Shown: positions 52,921 through 62,470, counted from the stretch's first letter. The stretch is 64,000 nt of DNA from Paenibacillus kyungheensis (GCF_028606985.1 NZ_CP117416.1:3324001-3388000); one strand, 5' to 3'. Program-made: numbers and translations. The notes: a model not told the origin generated them from the letters alone.

Positions 52921-54144
52921 CTCGGCGTTGACTTCTTGTTCGATTTCACTCAAATATGGGACAGCAGGAGCTTTGTTGATGCCTTTGCTGACTTTGAAAG
53001 TATAGATGAGTGAGTCTAGATCGACATTTTCTGGATGGGTACCATTGTTGATAATACTCTCCAATGCTTTGCTTACATCTGCTTTTTGCCAAGAAGAAAT
53101 ATCTGTGCCTTGCGCTTGAATACCTTCTGTAGTCATCCAGCGGATAAATTTCATCGAAGCGTCTTGTTTGTCTGAACCTGCACCGATTCCATAGTAATCG
53201 TAGTCATTGCTAGAATAGATTTCTTTGGTATCTGCGCTATTTTTGGGATAAGGTGCGACAGCTACTTTGAAGTCTGGTGCAGATTCTTTGCTACCTGCGA
53301 TATTAGAGTTCATCCAGCTTCCCATAACTAACATACTTGCCGATCCACCTAGAAATTGATCACGATAGTTTAACTTTTGAGAAATAGCATCGCTATAAGG
53401 AACAGCCGATTTGTCTTCATGTTCTGCATTATAACGAAGTTCAAACGATGCCTTAAAGTTCGGATCGTCCATATTGGATGTTCCATCTGCTTTGAGATAG
53501 CTATTGTTCTCCGGTTGATTCAATAGTTCTAGTAGCGTCTGAGATGCCCATGTATGGAAGTATACACCATAGTAGCTATGATCCGGTGCTGTTAATTTTT
53601 TGGCATATTCTCGAAATTCGTCCCATGTCCAATCGGTAGGTACTTTTAAGCCTGCTTTATCCAGACGATCTTTATTTAACAATACATACGTAATCGCACG
53701 CTTACCTGGTAGTGCATAACGTTTACCATCGACAGCGAAGTCTGCTAGATATTCATCTTCATATTTAAAATCAATCAGATCGTCTAGCGGTGCAAATAGT
53801 CCCATATCGACACGTTGAGCATACGTATTGGCATTGTTGACCATCACAACATCGATCGGATCACCTGAACCTGCGGCAAGGTCTAACTTTTTGATATATT
53901 CATCGGTATCACTTTTTTCAGACAAGCCTACATATTGTACTTCGATATCTGGATTCTTTTTTTGCCATGCTGCATAGACATCATCCCAATGGAATTGATC
54001 TTTGGTATACCATGTGTAAAATGTGATTTTTGTTTTGCCATCTGCGGTTGTTGCTGTATCTTTAGCCGGGCCACATCCTGCGAGTACCAATAGTAGACAA
54101 CAACTTATAATAATCATTGATTTCCATCGTAGATTCAATTTCAT
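52825..54144 (-). CDS. Sugar ABC transporter substrate-binding lipoprotein of the uronate-glycan locus
   Basis: Lipid-anchored receptor for oligosaccharides, probably unsaturated products given the neighbours. The start ATG at 54142-54144 follows GGGGG by seven bases; a longer frame to 54228 would run into the permease gene upstream. Signal peptide and lipobox LAGC, then a family 1 binding-protein fold (ITFYTWYTKDQFHWDDVY, AAGSGDPIDVVMVNNANTYAQRV, a C-terminal FIRWMTTEG). About 439 residues. The last 32 codons use mostly A- or C-ending codons, unlike the rest. Follows the permeases by 49 nt. Confidence 0.93.
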   Translation of the reverse strand: MKLNLRWKSMIIISCCLLLVLAGCGPAKDTATTADGKTKITFYTWYTKDQFHWDDVYAAWQKKNPDIEVQYVGLSEKSDTDEYIKKLDLAAGSGDPIDVVMVNNANTYAQRVDMGLFAPLDDLIDFKYEDEYLADFAVDGKRYALPGKRAITYVLLNKDRLDKAGLKVPTDWTWDEFREYAKKLTAPDHSYYGVYFHTWASQTLLELLNQPENNSYLKADGTSNMDDPNFKASFELRYNAEHEDKSAVPYSDAISQKLNYRDQFLGGSASMLVMGSWMNSNIAGSKESAPDFKVAVAPYPKNSADTKEIYSSNDYDYYGIGAGSDKQDASMKFIRWMTTEGIQAQGTDISSWQKADVSKALESIINNGTHPENVDLDSLIYTFKVSKGINKAPAVPYLSEIEQEVNAEFEKYILQKQDIDTTITNAKAIVQQIIDANKS

Positions 54145-54193
54145 GATAATCCCCCTTAGAATGTATACATTGTATATAAAAAATAAATCACGT

Positions 54194-55075
54194 TTATCCT
54201 TTGACACCACCGAGTGCAATGCCACCAATCACATGTTTTTGAGCCAGTAAAAAGACGATCACTAGCGGTAAAATAGCCGAGCATGTACCTGCCATAATCA
54301 GCGAATAGTATTCGCCGGTCGCATCGGCAAAACGGTTAATTCCTAGTTGAACCGTAAATAGTTCTGGGGAACGTAGAAAGATCAGCGGTGCTTGATAATC
54401 GTTCCATGTCCAGATAAAGCGCAGAATCGCATATGTAGCGATAAATGGTTGCACTAACGGTAATGCTATTTGAGCAAAAATCCGTAGATGCCCTGCTCCA
54501 TCAATCTTAGCGGATTCAATAAATTCACTATGAATCGACATAAATGCTTGGCGCAACATAAATGTGCCTAGTGCGCTGAACGATTCGAGCAATACCAATC
54601 CGATATGGGTATCAAAAAGCCCTAGACTGCGATACATAATAAATTGAGGAACCAGTACCGCTTGCCCTGGAATCATAAAAGTCAGTAAGACGATAATAAA
54701 TAATGTATCCCGACCGCGAAAATAGATTTTGGAGAACGCATATGCTGCCATTGCTGAGGTAATGACTGAGATTAGAATCGTCATCACCGATACTTTGATC
54801 GAGTTCCAGTAATACAGCATAAATGGCGGATCACCGAACCAGACAGCACGATAATTTTCGACTACATTCCAGTTATGCGGAATCCATTGTACCGGATATT
54901 TGAATACATCAGCTTCTGGCTTGAACGATGCTGACAACATCCAGATAAAAGGTAGTAAAAAGATAATTCCTATCACCAGCATGATAACGGTTACAATAAT
55001 TTTCGTCAAAGACAGTTTATCTTTTGTTGGACGTTGAGATGAAGATACATGTGGAGCTGAAATCGGATGTTCCAA
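54194..55075 (-). CDS. Carbohydrate ABC transporter permease, MalG type, uronate-glycan locus
   Basis: Inner-membrane permease subunit, 293 residues with about six membrane segments beginning near residue 27. The ATPase-docking loop FIESAKIDGAG followed by IALPLVQP is at about 188-212. The start is a TTG eight bases after AAGGAGGTG. Binding-protein gene downstream, MalF partner 31 nt upstream. The conserved C-terminal GGIALGGVKG ends the protein as in many CUT1 MalG proteins. Confidence 0.94.
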   Translation of the reverse strand: MEHPISAPHVSSSQRPTKDKLSLTKIIVTVIMLVIGIIFLLPFIWMLSASFKPEADVFKYPVQWIPHNWNVVENYRAVWFGDPPFMLYYWNSIKVSVMTILISVITSAMAAYAFSKIYFRGRDTLFIIVLLTFMIPGQAVLVPQFIMYRSLGLFDTHIGLVLLESFSALGTFMLRQAFMSIHSEFIESAKIDGAGHLRIFAQIALPLVQPFIATYAILRFIWTWNDYQAPLIFLRSPELFTVQLGINRFADATGEYYSLIMAGTCSAILPLVIVFLLAQKHVIGGIALGGVKG

Positions 55076-55106
55076 CAGCTACACCTCCTTATAGCATCAT
55101 AATAAT

Positions 55107-56039
55107 TTAGTAGTTAACCCACTTTTTCTGACCCCAAAATTGAACAACCGTAATCAGTAAAATCACAGCGAACAGAAAGACCGATTCTGCGGCGGCATAT
55201 CCCATTTTCAAATTCACAAAAGCTTGATCATAAATTTCATAGACCATAACATTGGTTGATTTGGCAGGGCCACCTTGTGTCAGTACAGCGATCAGATCGA
55301 ACGTTTTGAACGAATAAATGATACCTGTAATCAATAAGAAAAATGTAGTTGGTGATAACATCGGTACAGTGATCGAACGGAACTTACGCCATGATGAAGC
55401 TCCATCAATATCGGCGGCTTCGTACAAGTCTTTGGGAATCGACTGTAACCCTGCTAGATAGACGACCATATTGAAGCCTATCGATGTCCAGACTGTAATC
55501 ATCATAATCGAAGGTAGCGCATACGTAGGATCTGCTAACCATTTCGGTGGATTAGTAACACCTAGAGACATTAGAAATCCATTTACAGGCCCTTGAGAAG
55601 GATGAAATAAAATCTGAAATACAATCGCTACGGCAACCACACTTGAGATATACGGCATAAAGTAAATAATTTTGAAAAAGCTTTTGAAATACACTTTTTC
55701 ATCTACTACAATCGCTATAACTAATGAAAATAAAAGTGTAAATGGTACAGCTAATAGTAATTTGATATTGTTCAGCATCGATACAAAAAACGATTTATCT
55801 TGAAACAAATGACGGAAATTATCAAGTCCGATCATCTCAACTCCGCGAAACCCTTGAATAAAGTTCCATTTGGTTAAACTTATAAAAAAGAGTGAGACCA
55901 TCGGAATCAAAATAAAAACGGTAAGTCCGATCAACATTGGAGCAGCAAATAGATAACCAGCAATCGTTTCTTTGGCTGTTGTTGAAAGCCAGCGCTTGGA
56001 CGAAGATGAAGCTGTAGATTGCGATGCAGAACGTTCCAC
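55107..56039 (-). CDS. Carbohydrate ABC transporter permease, MalF type, uronate-glycan locus
   Basis: Partner permease. The start is a GTG at 56037-56039, eight bases after AAGGAGG; a longer frame from 56138 has no ribosome site and adds 33 unrelated residues. A Ser-rich cytoplasmic N-terminus precedes the first membrane segment at about residue 28 (YLFAAPMLIGLTVFILIPM); the EAA loop (LYEAADIDGASSW, then ITVPML) lies near 200-225. About 310 residues. First gene of the transporter operon, preceded by a palindrome and, further upstream, by the terminator of the next gene. Confidence 0.93.
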   Translation of the reverse strand: MERSASQSTASSSSKRWLSTTAKETIAGYLFAAPMLIGLTVFILIPMVSLFFISLTKWNFIQGFRGVEMIGLDNFRHLFQDKSFFVSMLNNIKLLLAVPFTLLFSLVIAIVVDEKVYFKSFFKIIYFMPYISSVVAVAIVFQILFHPSQGPVNGFLMSLGVTNPPKWLADPTYALPSIMMITVWTSIGFNMVVYLAGLQSIPKDLYEAADIDGASSWRKFRSITVPMLSPTTFFLLITGIIYSFKTFDLIAVLTQGGPAKSTNVMVYEIYDQAFVNLKMGYAAAESVFLFAVILLITVVQFWGQKKWVNY

Positions 56040-56124
56040 GATTGGTACCTCCTTGTAGAATAGTGCCACAGCCGCGGACTGTAACAGGTATTCAGTTGAT
56101 ATCTTATGTTCTAAGTGTATCGTG

Positions 56125-56136
56125 GAACAATTGTTC
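56125..56136. promoter_or_regulatory. Perfect palindrome upstream of the transporter operon
   Basis: GAACAATTGTTC is a 12-bp perfect palindrome about 90 bp before the MalF start, within the only region available for an operon promoter. It may bind the AraC-type regulator or a repressor; no factor can be assigned. Confidence 0.4.
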
Positions 56137-56298
56137 ATTTAAGACACAGAACTGACCTGTTTACAAACAATTTTTACCTTTTACGATTTCATGAGAAATT
56201 ATTTTTCTGTTATGAACTATTATTAGGATCTATTAGTTGTTTATCAGCAGAAAATTACATTAAGTGTATTCACAACTATAGATAATAAAATAGACAAC

Positions 56299-56338
56299 AA
56301 AAAAAGCAGTCTGGTTATTATATCCAGACTACTTTTTG
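56299..56338. terminator. Bidirectional terminator after the large unassigned gene
   Basis: AGTCTGG at 56308-56314 pairs with CCAGACT at 56324-56330, with an A-run before and a T-run after. It lies 48 nt beyond the stop of the 677-residue protein gene and shows that the transporter genes have their own promoter. Confidence 0.85.
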
Positions 56339-56385
56339 TATAAGCATCATCAGCTAGACTATATTTTATGCTCAATCCTATCTGA

Positions 56386-58419
56386 TTATAAAAAGAGTTC
56401 AAAAGAAATACGTGAACCTGTGGCTTCAATTCTTGCTCCTCGTAATAATCCGTTACGACTGGCTACCTCATTCGCTTCGTTAGGAAACGTAATCGTCGCT
56501 TGCGGGGTACGGGGTACGATTCGTATATACTGATCACGATAAGTCACTGTAATCACTTCTACCTGTTCTTGCTCTGTCATCGTTGCTGATGATGCCCCCA
56601 CCTTATCTGCTGTATCCCATTCATTTATCGATTGTTCTGCACGAGCTGTTAATGATTGACGATCGATTCGTTCTGTCTTGATCGTAGATGATGCTTGTCC
56701 GTCAGATAGAAATAAAGGAATCCACGCACCGATCTGCTTGATCTGTTCTGTAGAGTTACCAGCTTCTGCTTCATCATTAGCAACAACTTCATACGTTACC
56801 ACGATATGTCCGGGAGACTGTTCATAAGTCGCAACTACATAATTAATGCCTTGTAATGGCCCCTGCCATCGTATGACCAGATGATTATGATCTGCGGTGG
56901 TCGAAGATTGCTCAATACGATAAGAGCCTCCACCATCAGACGGATCAACTCCTGTATCACGATCAAAAGGAGTCGCAGTCGGTATTCCTTCTGCTAGATG
57001 ATGCCATACGTTATCTTCTGTCTGCCACGCAGGCATATGAATAAGCGGGAAAATATCACCTGCGTTAAACTCTGTAAATCCTTGATCTCTATGTCCGGGA
57101 GAAGAAGTAGCTAGATTCGCGTGTAATCCGGCACGCTGAATACGTGCTATACCTGGAATGATATACGGATCATTCAGTGCCGTATGAATGACTATCTGCT
57201 GGTCTGGTACTGAACTAAAGACCGTCTCAAACCAACCATCTGCTTGAAGAGTACGACTTCCTAACTCTGCCGGAATAGGATAAGATGTAATCTCTTCGGG
57301 TTGTTCATACCAGAGCGTATAGGCCAGTGCAGCCGCTGTCCATAGATTATACGTCGTATGATTGCTATACACTTCATATCCATGTCGTTGCTCTGCCGGA
57401 AAATGATTACGAACGATCTGCACATATCCTTCAGAAGTTTGCCACTTTTCTATCGCTGCCCATGTCTTATCCGCTGCACGCCGAAATGCTCCAGCCCATT
57501 GTAATGCTCCATCTGCATACGCTTGCTGGGCTTGCATCGTAAATACAAATGCTGCTGCCGCTTCATTCCATTGATGCTGTGCACTGCGCCCCCGTGGAGG
57601 TAATTCTCCAAGTGGTGATAGTGTTAATAATGAACTGATCGCTCCATGCTGTAACTGACTTTGCAAAGCGGTTGCTGTTGTACCAGCATATCCCGATAAC
57701 ATCATCACACCCAGATGATAACGAGTCGCAATATCGTAAGCAAACGGGCTATTGGGTCGATCTAGCGGCCCATCTTCATACCAGCCAAGTGATGTAAAGC
57801 GAGGCAGATGGTACTTTTGCAAATAGTTGTCTATCCATGTCGTATCCTTAGAAGCTATACCTTCGGCTTGCCGTATCACTTCTCCAGACAACATAATCGC
57901 ATTCCAGTTGATCATACGATTCGGATTTTTCATTTTGCTCATCGTAAATAAATAAGTCTGCTCCGGTTCAATCGTTGCTAATGCTTGTCGCCATAGTTCG
58001 GCTTGCTCTGGCATTTTTTCTTTAAGAATACGATAAGCTCCCATAATCATCACAATAAAAAAATCAGGATGCTGATCCGGTGTTCGCTCGGATACTAACA
58101 ATTCAATACTATGAGTTAACGCAGACGCCGCAGAGTCAATTAAGTCTTCTCGTCCGCTACTCACTAATACCGCCGCCGCAAGAGCATACGAAGGTGTCGA
58201 ATAATAACGTTCGGCTTGCGAATAAGGATCGATAATCGCTCCATCGGCTTGCTGATGACTCGCATAATAATCTACCATTTGACTGAGCATCTTCACTTTG
58301 CGTTCATGTGTCCAATCTGATGCAGGTAAAGGCTGACTTTGATGCAATAGTTGTTCATATTTACGTGCCTCATCTGCCCACCCATAAGAAGATGGATTCC
58401 ATCTATTCCACTGTTTCAA
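56386..58419 (-). CDS. Large cytoplasmic protein of the uronate-glycan locus, probable polysaccharide lyase or hydrolase of unassigned family
   Basis: A 677-residue protein I cannot place in a named family. The start is a TTG seven bases after AAGGGG. There is no signal peptide. The first 370 residues are helical with repeated Trp/Tyr and motifs such as WYEDGPLDRPNSPFAYDIATRYH (about 213-235) and YSNHTTYNLWTAAALAYT (about 350-367), as in (alpha/alpha)-toroid lyases. From about 390 the sequence becomes beta-rich, as in the sandwich domains of such lyases. It shares the locus with a heparinase II/III-type protein and GH88, which supports action on the same uronic-acid glycan; that is inference. 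Flanked by a terminator downstream. Confidence 0.7.
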   Translation of the reverse strand: MKQWNRWNPSSYGWADEARKYEQLLHQSQPLPASDWTHERKVKMLSQMVDYYASHQQADGAIIDPYSQAERYYSTPSYALAAAVLVSSGREDLIDSAASALTHSIELLVSERTPDQHPDFFIVMIMGAYRILKEKMPEQAELWRQALATIEPEQTYLFTMSKMKNPNRMINWNAIMLSGEVIRQAEGIASKDTTWIDNYLQKYHLPRFTSLGWYEDGPLDRPNSPFAYDIATRYHLGVMMLSGYAGTTATALQSQLQHGAISSLLTLSPLGELPPRGRSAQHQWNEAAAAFVFTMQAQQAYADGALQWAGAFRRAADKTWAAIEKWQTSEGYVQIVRNHFPAEQRHGYEVYSNHTTYNLWTAAALAYTLWYEQPEEITSYPIPAELGSRTLQADGWFETVFSSVPDQQIVIHTALNDPYIIPGIARIQRAGLHANLATSSPGHRDQGFTEFNAGDIFPLIHMPAWQTEDNVWHHLAEGIPTATPFDRDTGVDPSDGGGSYRIEQSSTTADHNHLVIRWQGPLQGINYVVATYEQSPGHIVVTYEVVANDEAEAGNSTEQIKQIGAWIPLFLSDGQASSTIKTERIDRQSLTARAEQSINEWDTADKVGASSATMTEQEQVEVITVTYRDQYIRIVPRTPQATITFPNEANEVASRNGLLRGARIEATGSRISFELFL

Positions 58420-58551
58420 AATAACCCCTTCTTTCGGTCTTTTGATAGTTCATGATTACGTCTATTTCTTCATGAGTTCAGTGTAGCACCTTGCTTAATC
58501 CGATAAGATTCACAGATTTGACTGATTAAGCGACAATCTTGACTCTGGTTA

Positions 58552-60555
58552 TCATGCTAAAGATGGAATAGATGTAATTACAAATGATAGACCGATTACC
58601 ACAGTGATTGTATGTTCTGAATGTGAGATGCCTTCTAACGAAGAACTATTTGCTGTAATACTCTTTTGCTGTATAAATTGTTCTTGTATTCCCTGTTCTA
58701 TAGAAGCAACATGCTGAATCGATGTTCGATACAATACGATTGCCGCACCATGATGATCGACATGTTGAATCACTTCCACTGTGACCTTTTTTCGAGCTTG
58801 TGCAAGCTTTAGACAGACTTCTGCTTTGTTGCCAATCCAGCGCACAGTATCAGCTTCTATAATCGGCTCTATAGTGCTCATAAATCGTTCAACAATTGGC
58901 GGCATAGCGTGATCTAGTGAATGAGTACTACTTTCCTGTGCACTAAATCTATTCTTCTCTCCCTGCGGTTGAAGATTAAATGTAAATCGATCGATCAATT
59001 GCAACGTGGCTTCTGCTTGATCTTGTGAAACAGACCAATCCAGATCACGAGTATACTGTTGTAAAGTCGGATGTGCATAGGCTTTGGTGATATCTAGCTT
59101 CCATATCGCACGATCTGTCTGCCCCTCTCTCCATATACGCTGTTCTAACACATGAGACTCTGCTTCACGTCCACTTTGTTGCTCCTGACCATCTATCTGC
59201 GGAACCGAATGCCCTGCTGACGAAATATTCAAAATCTGTTCCCTGCCAGGCGCAAAATAAGCCTGTGTATACAACCCTGCTCCAAGATCAGATAATATAT
59301 TTTCTCCACCAGCATGAATAATGAACGAACCCAGATCATTATGATTGTGAGGTTCATCATTATGCCCGCCTTTGGTTGCCAGCGCTATCGTCATATCAGA
59401 CTTGGAAAGATTACTTTTGCAGATCATCCAATTCAGATCAGGTAAATAGACCCCACCTTCCTGTCCATCGACCTGCACAGAATCATAAGACGCAAAGGAA
59501 CTTTCATCTGACCATAACAAATTACGAATCAAATGCGCCCATCGGCGACAAGGATCATCTATCAATAGATTGATCTGAAAAGGTAACGAATACTCATGCC
59601 CTGTCCATTTGCCCAATTGCGATAATAATCCAGGTGGCAATATCTCTTGTTCATCACTATCCGAGAAATTAACAAATACTCCGTCTGACAAATGAAGATG
59701 TTCTGGAAAAGCCGCCATCTGTGCAATCTTAGTAGAACGCAATAGATGTTCATACTGTGGTTCTACACGTATCAACATATCTGCAAAATAAGTATAATAA
59801 CCGAATCCATAGACCCAATACCCTAACCCTTCTGCACATCCTCCATCTTCACCATATCCTGATAAAAAGTGACTCATTGCTTGAATCATCCGTTCCAGAA
59901 TCTGAACCCGTCTAGGATCGTCTTGCTTCAGTAATAATAAAGTGGCAATTCCGCATCCTGATCCACAGACAGCCGACCAATTATGATCTGCGGTCTCCCA
60001 GCCGAATAATGGATTAGGTTCGCTCAATGGCTTGAATATCCGTCGCTGCACTTCGGACTCGATCCGTTCTATAATGCGATCATCTAACCGCCCCTGAAAT
60101 AACGTACTTAGCTCGGCTAACATACCAGCTGTCTCTGCCGCAAACAAATCAATTTCTTCCCATACCGGTCGTTGTGCGTGTTGGTTGGACTGTGGCAAAT
60201 GTGCAGGTAAGCACCATGTATACTCATTGCAGATATCCCATAATGCTTCTTCTAATGCTTCTATGTATGATGTACTCTCATCGGTTGTGTGTAAGCTTAT
60301 GATCGCCAACGCTCCGATACGCCCTCTTTTCTCAAAATAAAGCTGTTGATACTGCTCCCGTCCTCCATGATCAGAAAATTCACGAAAAGCTTCAAACGAC
60401 AGTACAGGAATCGGAAGAATCAATGCTTCATCCGCTAGATGCTGTAACTCTGTCCACCATGCTGTATAGTTAGGATTGCTTAATGTATGTTGTACTCGAT
60501 TTTCCAGATCATCTATCCCCCAGAGTAAAGCAGAGGACTTGGTAGAAATATTCAT
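58552..60555 (-). CDS. Heparinase II/III-family polysaccharide lyase, cytoplasmic
   Basis: Predicted lyase acting on uronic-acid-containing oligosaccharides by beta-elimination. N-terminal (alpha/alpha) toroid to about residue 340 (TADHNWSAVCGSG near 193; GYGEDGGCAEGLGYWVYGFGYYTYFAD near 234-260), then the heparinase II/III beta-domain with GGHNDEPHNHNDLGSFIIH (about 400-418) and NISSAGHSVPQIDGQEQ, which hold the conserved catalytic and metal His/Asn. The start is the ATG at 60553-60555, six bases after GAGGTG. Length about 667. No signal peptide, so it works on imported fragments. Which glycan (heparin, hyaluronan, alginate or another) cannot be told. A cre site is upstream. Confidence 0.9.
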   Translation of the reverse strand: MNISTKSSALLWGIDDLENRVQHTLSNPNYTAWWTELQHLADEALILPIPVLSFEAFREFSDHGGREQYQQLYFEKRGRIGALAIISLHTTDESTSYIEALEEALWDICNEYTWCLPAHLPQSNQHAQRPVWEEIDLFAAETAGMLAELSTLFQGRLDDRIIERIESEVQRRIFKPLSEPNPLFGWETADHNWSAVCGSGCGIATLLLLKQDDPRRVQILERMIQAMSHFLSGYGEDGGCAEGLGYWVYGFGYYTYFADMLIRVEPQYEHLLRSTKIAQMAAFPEHLHLSDGVFVNFSDSDEQEILPPGLLSQLGKWTGHEYSLPFQINLLIDDPCRRWAHLIRNLLWSDESSFASYDSVQVDGQEGGVYLPDLNWMICKSNLSKSDMTIALATKGGHNDEPHNHNDLGSFIIHAGGENILSDLGAGLYTQAYFAPGREQILNISSAGHSVPQIDGQEQQSGREAESHVLEQRIWREGQTDRAIWKLDITKAYAHPTLQQYTRDLDWSVSQDQAEATLQLIDRFTFNLQPQGEKNRFSAQESSTHSLDHAMPPIVERFMSTIEPIIEADTVRWIGNKAEVCLKLAQARKKVTVEVIQHVDHHGAAIVLYRTSIQHVASIEQGIQEQFIQQKSITANSSSLEGISHSEHTITVVIGLSFVITSIPSLA

Positions 60556-60597
60556 GATATTCACCTCGTAGCTAGAATAGTTGTTGATTGTTTTGAA

Positions 60598-60611
60598 GAT
60601 AACGCTTTCAA
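60598..60611 (-). promoter_or_regulatory. cre-like site upstream of the heparinase-family gene
   Basis: On the minus strand TGAAAGCGTTATCT fits the cre consensus at all but possibly the last base. It is about 43-56 bp before the heparinase start, suggesting CcpA control of the enzyme genes. Confidence 0.6.
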
Positions 60612-60728
60612 CGATAAATGTATATCTATTATGAATTTTTCATATAATGAAATAATTATAAATGACTGGATATTTGAGCATTATAGGTTATGCTATATAA
60701 AAATATATACCGAATTGGAGGAATAATG

Positions 60729-60899
60729 ATGAGTGTAAATATTGAGTTGGAACAACATATTACTACTTTGACCGATGAGGAAAAAAATGATTTTATCAAA
60801 CATGTCTATTTAATCCTAAATAATCGTAGCAATTCGGATCTAATCGTTAGAGCTAAAATTAGTGAATTAGTAGGTCGTTATATCAATATCAGTAAATAA
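60729..60899 (+). CDS. Small acidic protein of unknown function
   Basis: A 56-residue protein starting MSVNIELEQHITTLTDEEKNDF, with an ATG seven bases after GGAGG; a neighbouring ATG three bases earlier is possible. It is charged and helical, without a membrane segment, and resembles small helix-bundle regulators such as Spo0E-like or anti-terminator helpers in size only. It is followed by a good terminator, which supports a real transcription unit. I cannot assign a family. It diverges from the heparinase-type gene. Confidence 0.6.
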   Translation: MSVNIELEQHITTLTDEEKNDFIKHVYLILNNRSNSDLIVRAKISELVGRYINISK

Positions 60900-60977
60900 C
60901 ATACATCGCATACGATGATGAACTATTCATGATATCATTCTGCATTTTTAAATATAGAATACTCATTTTTAGCAAAT

Positions 60978-61009
60978 AAAAAGTCGCTTTTTTATCAAAG
61001 CGACTTTTT
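60978..61009. terminator. Bidirectional terminator between the small gene and the VanZ-like gene
   Basis: AAAAAGTCGCTTT at 60978-60990 pairs with AAAGCGACTTTTT at 60997-61009 around a 6-nt loop. It serves both converging genes. Confidence 0.9.
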
Positions 61010-61053
61010 GTGTTGCATGCTATTTTTTTATTAAATGCTATTGGTATAGATGT

Positions 61054-61584
61054 CTAGCGAAACCGTAGTCCGCTCTTTTTATGCTTGCGTCTACGGATCA
61101 AAATATAAAATAACATAACTAATACGATCCCAATTCCATCGACTAATGTATCTGTAAAATGCCCTGTTCGTCCTGATACAAATGTCTGATGCCATTCATC
61201 CGACAACGCATATAGATAAGATACAATACCTGCCCAGACAATCGGCGCATACTCTCGGCGTGTCAGTGGAGAAAACACACGACATAACAAAAACGCCAGA
61301 ATCGCAAATTCAACCACATGCGCTATTTTACGAATAAAAAATTCAAAAAAATCATAAGGCGATGTGCCACTCACCAGATAACCATCATACGAAAATTCAA
61401 TCGTAGGTGTAAATGTAGACAACGTGGACTCTGGAATCAAGTCTGCCAAAAACGGCTTCAAATCCTGCTCAATATACGGCTGATTGGATTTGTAAAAAAT
61501 AAAAGCCATCCATGCTAAAGCCAGTACCGTCCATATGATCCAGCGAACGTACGGAAATTTTCGACTACTATAGATAGAACTCAT
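61054..61584 (-). CDS. VanZ-family membrane protein
   Basis: A 176-residue membrane protein with four to five hydrophobic segments. VanZ-family signatures are KSNQPY near 28, IAHVVEFAILAFLLCRV (about 87-103), and DEWHQTFVSGRTGHFTDTLVDGIGIVLVML (about 128-158) with the conserved Asp, His and Gly. VanZ gives low-level teicoplanin resistance in enterococci, but most family members are of unknown role; a link to resistance is not claimed. It ends at a terminator shared with the small gene at 60729. Confidence 0.92.
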   Translation of the reverse strand: MSSIYSSRKFPYVRWIIWTVLALAWMAFIFYKSNQPYIEQDLKPFLADLIPESTLSTFTPTIEFSYDGYLVSGTSPYDFFEFFIRKIAHVVEFAILAFLLCRVFSPLTRREYAPIVWAGIVSYLYALSDEWHQTFVSGRTGHFTDTLVDGIGIVLVMLFYILIRRRKHKKSGLRFR

Positions 61585-61667
61585 TCAGCTTATCCCTCCA
61601 AACATATGCAGCATAGTATATCATATCCTGCACATCTGATCATCCCACTGTCCAAAGCAACATATCA

Positions 61668-61698
61668 AAAAACAGCCCGATCTTTACCAGACTGTTTT
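61668..61698 (-). terminator. Weak terminator after the 163-residue protein gene
   Basis: AAAACAG and CTGTTTT arms (7 bp) around a 16-nt loop, with a T-run on the minus strand, 173 nt beyond the stop of the next gene upstream. Short stem, so only moderate support. Confidence 0.45.
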
Positions 61699-61871
61699 GG
61701 TTATTACACTATGTATTTTTCAGCACATACGGCTATCCTAGTATGTTTTTATCTTATCGACCCTATCGTGTCTTTAATCAAACATACTAGCTAGTCGTTA
61801 ACCTATTTATCAAGTACAAACTTGTCTAGACAAACAGTCATTTTTCACGTTGCAATTACAGAATTCTTATT

Positions 61872-62363
61872 CTATTCGATAGGAGCACGTTCTACAAAAT
61901 ATTTATTTGTCATATAGAAAGCTTCACCACGTGATGTTTCCACTTTTCCTTTTTTCGGATCAAGGAACACAATCTCTTTACACTTCGTGCAATACCATTT
62001 GGTACGCATAAATGGTGAATCTGTAGTATAAGCTGTTCCACATTTGCAATCCACTTTGATCAAAATCTCATTTGCTTTATAAGCAGTGCTCAAGTCCTCA
62101 GCAGGATGTTGTTCTTCCGGCTGAATCGGAACAATCACACGTTGATGATCAGAGAATTGATTTTGTACTTTAAAATCAGCAACTAATTCGGGATTCAACC
62201 CAAAAAATTCTTTACCTATATTAGTCACATAACGCGTATTGCTTCTATAACTTTCAAGCCATTCCTCGATCTGCTGGTTCGATAAAGGTACAGTACCTTT
62301 TATACCACTGTTCAAGGTGTATGTCATGATGTGCAAAGCATCGCTTGGTCTGCTTGAGTACAT
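61872..62363 (-). CDS. Hypothetical protein with a zinc-ribbon-like cysteine set
   Basis: A 163-residue protein that I do not recognise. The ATG follows AGAGGAGG with good spacing. The N-terminal half includes VPLSNQQIEEWLESYRSNTRYV and NIGKEFFGLNPELVADF. The C-terminal half has VDCKCGTAYT and then WYCTKCKEIVF, a CxC...CxxC set that could bind zinc as a ribbon. No signal peptide or membrane segment. A role in nucleic-acid or protein binding is possible but not shown. Confidence 0.65.
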   Translation of the reverse strand: MYSSRPSDALHIMTYTLNSGIKGTVPLSNQQIEEWLESYRSNTRYVTNIGKEFFGLNPELVADFKVQNQFSDHQRVIVPIQPEEQHPAEDLSTAYKANEILIKVDCKCGTAYTTDSPFMRTKWYCTKCKEIVFLDPKKGKVETSRGEAFYMTNKYFVERAPIE

Positions 62364-62470
62364 TAGAAACCTCCTCTTTCTTCAAAGCTAATGTACTATA
62401 AATCATCGTTTTTATCAAAGCACGAAATTAACTAAAATCCCATGATATTGAATTCGCTAGTACATATATG

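Noticed and set aside
61054-61584. Vancomycin or teicoplanin resistance gene
   Set aside because: It is a VanZ-family protein without any van cluster; most family members have no proven link to resistance.
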